Assembly (NCBI GenBank): GCA_003517965.1
Contig: DOZO01000023.1
Span: 23,023 to 31,416 of the forward strand
Origin: Desulfobulbaceae bacterium
GTDB lineage: Bacteria; Desulfobacterota; Desulfobulbia; Desulfobulbales; Desulfurivibrionaceae
DNA: 8,394 nucleotides
Reading direction: 5' to 3'
The stretch's first letter is position 1, and every line of letters starts with the position of its first letter. The notes beneath the pieces are model-generated. The model did no database searches. It was given only the letters and a program-made list of their open reading frames with translations, and had not been told where the DNA came from. Position numbers and translations under genes: made by a program. Shown here one piece after another: positions 6,156 to 8,394 of this stretch.

Positions 6156-6809
6156 TTACAACTCTTTACCGCAGTGTTTGCACACCTTGGCCTGGGATTT
6201 GATGATCTCCATACAGTATGGGCATTCTCTCCGGTGGTTGTTCTCCAGTAGCTGTTTGATAGCGAGGTTGGCCTGCATTTCGATATCGCCATGGATAAAA
6301 GTGTGATTGCGGATCGGATCTATACAGTCGAGGTTGTTCAGATCTACCAGGAGTTCGCAGGCTCGTTTGCGTACCGTGAGATCGGCAGAGTTGTCAAGGA
6401 CGAGGCAAAGGGCTGGGGTGAGATTGTTGTCGGCCACACAGCTCTCCAGGTCATCGGTATGTGTCTGTTCCTGACGATGCCGTTTGTTTTGGCTCTGGAG
6501 GGCTGCCACATCAATAATTGAGCCGGTAAAGGCGTCGGCACCGCCTACCATTATTGGCATGCCTTTTTCCTCTCCAGGCAGCAGCATGTAGCGACATGAG
6601 GCCTTGTGGCCATAGCGCTCCTCAAATTGATCCCAGCTTTTGGCGAACAGGGAGCATTCATTGTTGAGGCAGATAAACAGAATGTCTGTTCCCCATCCCA
6701 GTCCATCGCCGATGTGAAACGGTGGAGCCTCGCAGCAGGAAAGACGTTCCTGGCAATAGGGGCAGTAGTGTTCTTCGCTGGCAAGTTTGATACATCGTTC
6801 AATATTCAT
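6156..6809 (-). CDS. Uncharacterised protein with two zinc ribbons and a HEAT-like middle
   Basis: Function unknown; 217 residues, no signal peptide or membrane segment, so presumably cytoplasmic. The N-terminal part has CPYC (Cys16, Cys19) and CLNNEC (Cys47, Cys52), a CxxC...CxxxxC pattern like the Ogr/Delta class of zinc fingers, with extra cysteines at 6, 25, 26 and 72. The stretch GDGLGWGTDI (34-43) looks strongly conserved in style. Residues about 128-190 are helical and resemble two HEAT-type repeats (VRKRACELLVDL, then MQANLAIKQLLE). The C-terminus is a second ribbon, CPYC (196, 199) and CKHC (210, 213), of the short zinc-ribbon type. Such folds bind nucleic acid or protein partners, but no enzyme motif is visible. 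ATG at 6809 has GAGG at 6818-6821, 8 nt upstream. It is transcribed divergently from purM and lies 100 nt before tRNA-His on the same strand. Confidence 0.85.
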   Translation of the reverse strand: MNIERCIKLASEEHYCPYCQERLSCCEAPPFHIGDGLGWGTDILFICLNNECSLFAKSWDQFEERYGHKASCRYMLLPGEEKGMPIMVGGADAFTGSIIDVAALQSQNKRHRQEQTHTDDLESCVADNNLTPALCLVLDNSADLTVRKRACELLVDLNNLDCIDPIRNHTFIHGDIEMQANLAIKQLLENNHRRECPYCMEIIKSQAKVCKHCGKEL

Positions 6810-6846
6810 GGTGATATCCTCATGTTAGTAATAATTACATCCTCGA

Positions 6847-6875
6847 AGGATAATGCACAATACGGGGGAGGTCAA
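6847..6875 (-). promoter_or_regulatory. Promoter of the zinc-ribbon gene with a dyad over the -10
   Basis: On the minus strand TTGACC (6870-6875) and TATCCT (6847-6852) are 17 nt apart; transcription would start near 6840, about 30 nt before the ATG. A perfect 13-bp dyad, ATCCT-CGA-AGGAT (6839-6851), overlaps the -10 and start region, a place where a repressor could bind. The -10 itself matches poorly, so strength is uncertain. Confidence 0.5.
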
Positions 6876-7110
6876 CCGCGTAAGTAATTTTCGTGACCGT
6901 CTGGGCCTGTTGGAGGGTAGTTCATGGCAATTAATTAGTGTGGCACGGAGGAAATGCTCTTGAGTTTAGGGGGTAAAACAGAGTACATTTTTAATCAAGG
7001 TGGTGAGGGATGCTTGGGGTTGTTCTGTTTGAGGATTCTCTGCGCAAACCTTGTGTTCTCAAGGGCTTACTGTAAAACTGATTGACTTTTACGGGTATGG
7101 CAATTAAAGA

Positions 7111-7140
7111 TGGACTCGTAAAAAAAATGAAAAATATAAA
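7111..7140 (+). promoter_or_regulatory. Candidate sigma-70-type promoter of purM
   Basis: TGGACT (7111-7116) and TATAAA (7135-7140) with an 18-nt A-rich spacer; transcription would begin near 7147, leaving a leader of about 110 nt. An alternative is TTGACT (7083-7088) with a poor -10 TAAAGA 17 nt downstream. Neither is strong. Confidence 0.35.
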
Positions 7141-7181
7141 CTGATGCGACATAGCTCGATATTGTCTGGATAAAGACACGC

Positions 7182-7212
7182 ACCTGCTGGCACGGATTTT
7201 TTTGTCCGAGGT
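7182..7212 (+). promoter_or_regulatory. Imperfect hairpin in the purM leader
   Basis: ACCT (7182-7185) and CGGA (7193-7196) can pair with TCCGAGGT (7205-7212), leaving a 7-nt bulge and a loop made of seven T and one G. A second small stem, TGTCT-ggataa-AGACA (7163-7178), precedes it. The T run sits inside the loop, so this is not a standard terminator. A regulatory role is conjectural. Confidence 0.2.
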
Positions 7213-7257
7213 TGCTTTTGTTAAAAGATTAAGAATTTGGAGTTATTTTAGAAGATT

Positions 7258-8316
7258 ATGAACAAGAAAGAGGGTTCTCGTTACGCAGAAGCAGGGGTAG
7301 ATATCGATAAGGGCAATGCTTTTATCGATGCCATTAAGCCGATTGTTGCCTCAACCTTTCGCTCTGGCGTGCTTACTGGCATCGGTGGGTTTGGCGGACT
7401 ATTTGCCTTGGGCAGCGGTAAGTTCCATGATCCGGTTCTGGTGTCTTCAACCGATGGGGTTGGCACTAAACTGAAGATCGCCGAGATGTGCCACAAGCAT
7501 GATACCATTGGCATCGATTTGGTGGCCATGTGCGTGAACGATGTTATCGTCTGTGGCGCGCATCCTCTTTTCTTTCTCGACTATTTTGCCACGGGCGGAC
7601 TTGATCTGGGAGTAGCCACTGATGTGGTCAAGGGAATTGCCAAGGGCTGCGAGATTTCCAAATGCTCCCTGATTGGCGGAGAAACGGCGGAGATGCCAGG
7701 TATGTATCAGGCCGGGGATTATGATATTGCCGGGTTTGTGGTCGGGATTTGTGAGCGTGACAAACTGATTGACGGTTCTGAAATAAGAGTTGGCGATAAA
7801 TTGATTGGGCTTGCTTCAAGCGGGGTGCACAGCAATGGTTTTTCTCTGGTGCGCAAAGTGTGTTTTGAGGAAATGGGACTCAGTGTCAATGATCGCATAG
7901 AGGAGTTTGGTTGTACCCTGGGTGAGGAATTGTTGCGGCCGACCAGGATTTATACTGAGACCTTGTTGAATCTGATGAAGAGCTATAAGGTAAAAGGGCT
8001 GGTGCATATCACCGGCGGCGGCTTGATTGATAATATTCCTCGGGTTTTGCCGGTTGGCTGCAAGGCGGTGATAAAGAAAAATTCCTGGCAGGCTCTCCCG
8101 GTTTTTGATTTTCTGCAGAAAAATGGGAAAATCACCGGGCTGGAGATGTGTCGTACCTTCAACTGTGGAATCGGTATGGTTGTGGTTGTTGACGCAAAAC
8201 AGGTGGATGATTGTATGCAGCAGTTGCTTGCTCTGGGTGAGACACCTTATTGTATCGGGGAGATTGCAGCTATGAGCAAGGATGACACCATGGCTGTTGA
8301 GATTGATTGCGGGTAA
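7258..8316 (+). CDS. purM: Phosphoribosylformylglycinamidine cyclo-ligase (AIR synthetase)
   Basis: Cytoplasmic enzyme that converts FGAM and ATP to 5-aminoimidazole ribonucleotide, ADP and phosphate, the fifth step of de novo purine synthesis. At 352 residues it matches the usual 340-355. Family motifs in order: SRYAEAGVDI (7-16), GGFGG (43-47), STDGVGTK (64-71, ATP/metal loop), DLVAMCVND (87-95), GAHPLFFLDY (100-109), GGETAEMPG (140-148), SSGVHSNG (187-194), HITGGG (250-255) and FNCGIGM (301-307). In the last motif Cys stands where Met is common. The protein looks intact and active. ATG at 7258 fits the family N-terminus, but GGAG (7239-7242) is 15 nt away and only a weak GAAG is close, so the RBS is poor. 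It stands alone here; other pur genes may lie beyond 8394. No terminator is visible before the window ends. Confidence 0.97.
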   Translation: MNKKEGSRYAEAGVDIDKGNAFIDAIKPIVASTFRSGVLTGIGGFGGLFALGSGKFHDPVLVSSTDGVGTKLKIAEMCHKHDTIGIDLVAMCVNDVIVCGAHPLFFLDYFATGGLDLGVATDVVKGIAKGCEISKCSLIGGETAEMPGMYQAGDYDIAGFVVGICERDKLIDGSEIRVGDKLIGLASSGVHSNGFSLVRKVCFEEMGLSVNDRIEEFGCTLGEELLRPTRIYTETLLNLMKSYKVKGLVHITGGGLIDNIPRVLPVGCKAVIKKNSWQALPVFDFLQKNGKITGLEMCRTFNCGIGMVVVVDAKQVDDCMQQLLALGETPYCIGEIAAMSKDDTMAVEIDCG

Positions 8317-8346
8317 CTTACAGCAGCACCCATCTGCTTGGTCATC

Positions 8347-8380
8347 GGTCTCTCATGTGCAAAAGCACACATCGCAGACC
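8347..8380. repeat. Nested inverted repeat after purM
   Basis: Outer arms GGTCT (8347-8351) and AGACC (8376-8380) enclose inner arms TGTGC (8356-8360) and GCACA (8365-8369) around AAAA. CTTGGTC occurs on both sides, at 8337-8343 and 8382-8388. No T run follows within the window, so it is not clearly a terminator. The purM frame stays open after the TAA to the window end without an ATG, so it may instead be coding or a dispersed repeat. The window edge prevents a decision. Confidence 0.4.
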
Positions 8381-8394
8381 TCTTGGTCGGCACT

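Larger units (their letters stand above)
6810..7257. other. 448-nt divergent intergenic region
   Basis: Lies between the zinc-ribbon gene (minus) and purM (plus). The left quarter holds the zinc-ribbon RBS, promoter and dyad. The right part is AT-rich and holds a candidate purM promoter (7111-7140), two leader hairpins (7163-7178 and 7182-7212) and the purM start. The middle, about 6880-7080, shows only a doubtful 43-codon frame preceded by GGAGG (6954-7085). A 7-bp stem with long loop (TTTTACG 7087-7093, CGTAAAA 7117-7123) overlaps the purM promoter region. I recognise no riboswitch (purine, ZTP and guanidine consensus pieces were looked for) and no known small RNA. Confidence 0.6.

Noticed and set aside
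5989..6306. Plus-strand frame beginning MGLEPTTSEATT
   Set aside because: It is the antisense of tRNA-His, a known source of false protein calls, then continues antisense to the zinc-ribbon gene.
7041..7058. PurR-like box CGCAAACCTTGTG upstream of purM
   Set aside because: Only the left half resembles the gammaproteobacterial PurR operator, and that regulator is not expected in this kind of organism.
6924..7107. 11-bp direct repeat ATGGCAATTAA (6924-6934 and 7097-7107)
   Set aside because: Several 11-bp matches are expected by chance in a window of this size, and nothing in the context supports a function.
6991..7179. Minus-strand 62-codon frame in the intergenic region
   Set aside because: No ribosome binding site, low-complexity composition and an AT-rich non-coding look.

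Overview
The window looks like chromosome of a Gram-negative, probably anaerobic bacterium of the Desulfobacterota type, perhaps Desulfobulbales. This rests on the feel of the PurM and AhpC-type sequences, the coiled-coil/PAS/histidine-kinase style and a Cys-rich zinc-ribbon protein that I associate with that group. It is an inference from memory of protein style, not a search. No phage, IS element, CRISPR array or rRNA is visible, and the region reads as ordinary host chromosome with one accessory-type signalling operon.

Layout, left to right. (1) 1-185: the tail of something upstream and a strong hairpin terminator. (2) 186-794, minus: a typical 2-Cys peroxiredoxin of the AhpC/Prx1 class, with its own promoter overlapped by a Fur/PerR-like dyad. 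(3) 928-5756, minus: a two-gene signalling operon. The first gene encodes a large CheB-CheR-coiled-coil-PAS-PAS fusion. Its stop codon overlaps by 4 bp (ATGA) the start of a PAS-HisKA-HATPase-REC hybrid histidine kinase. (4) 5911-6055, minus: tRNA-His(GTG) with encoded CCA, its own promoter and a clear terminator. (5) 6156-6809, minus: an uncharacterised protein with a zinc ribbon at each end and a HEAT-like helical middle. (6) 6810-7257: a 448-nt divergent intergenic region. (7) 7258-8316, plus: purM, for the fifth step of purine synthesis. (8) 8317-8394: a nested inverted repeat at the window edge.

How the genes work together. The CheB/CheR fusion and the hybrid kinase are almost certainly one signalling unit, because they are translationally coupled and both carry PAS domains. 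No chemoreceptor, CheA, CheW, HPt or DNA-binding regulator lies in the window, so the output is not visible. The peroxiredoxin, tRNA-His, zinc-ribbon gene and purM look like independent units with separate signals. I see no obviously new system. The items most worth a second look are the split signalling pair, the Fur-family operators on the peroxiredoxin promoter, the double zinc-ribbon protein and the unassigned DNA upstream of purM and of the CheB/CheR operon.
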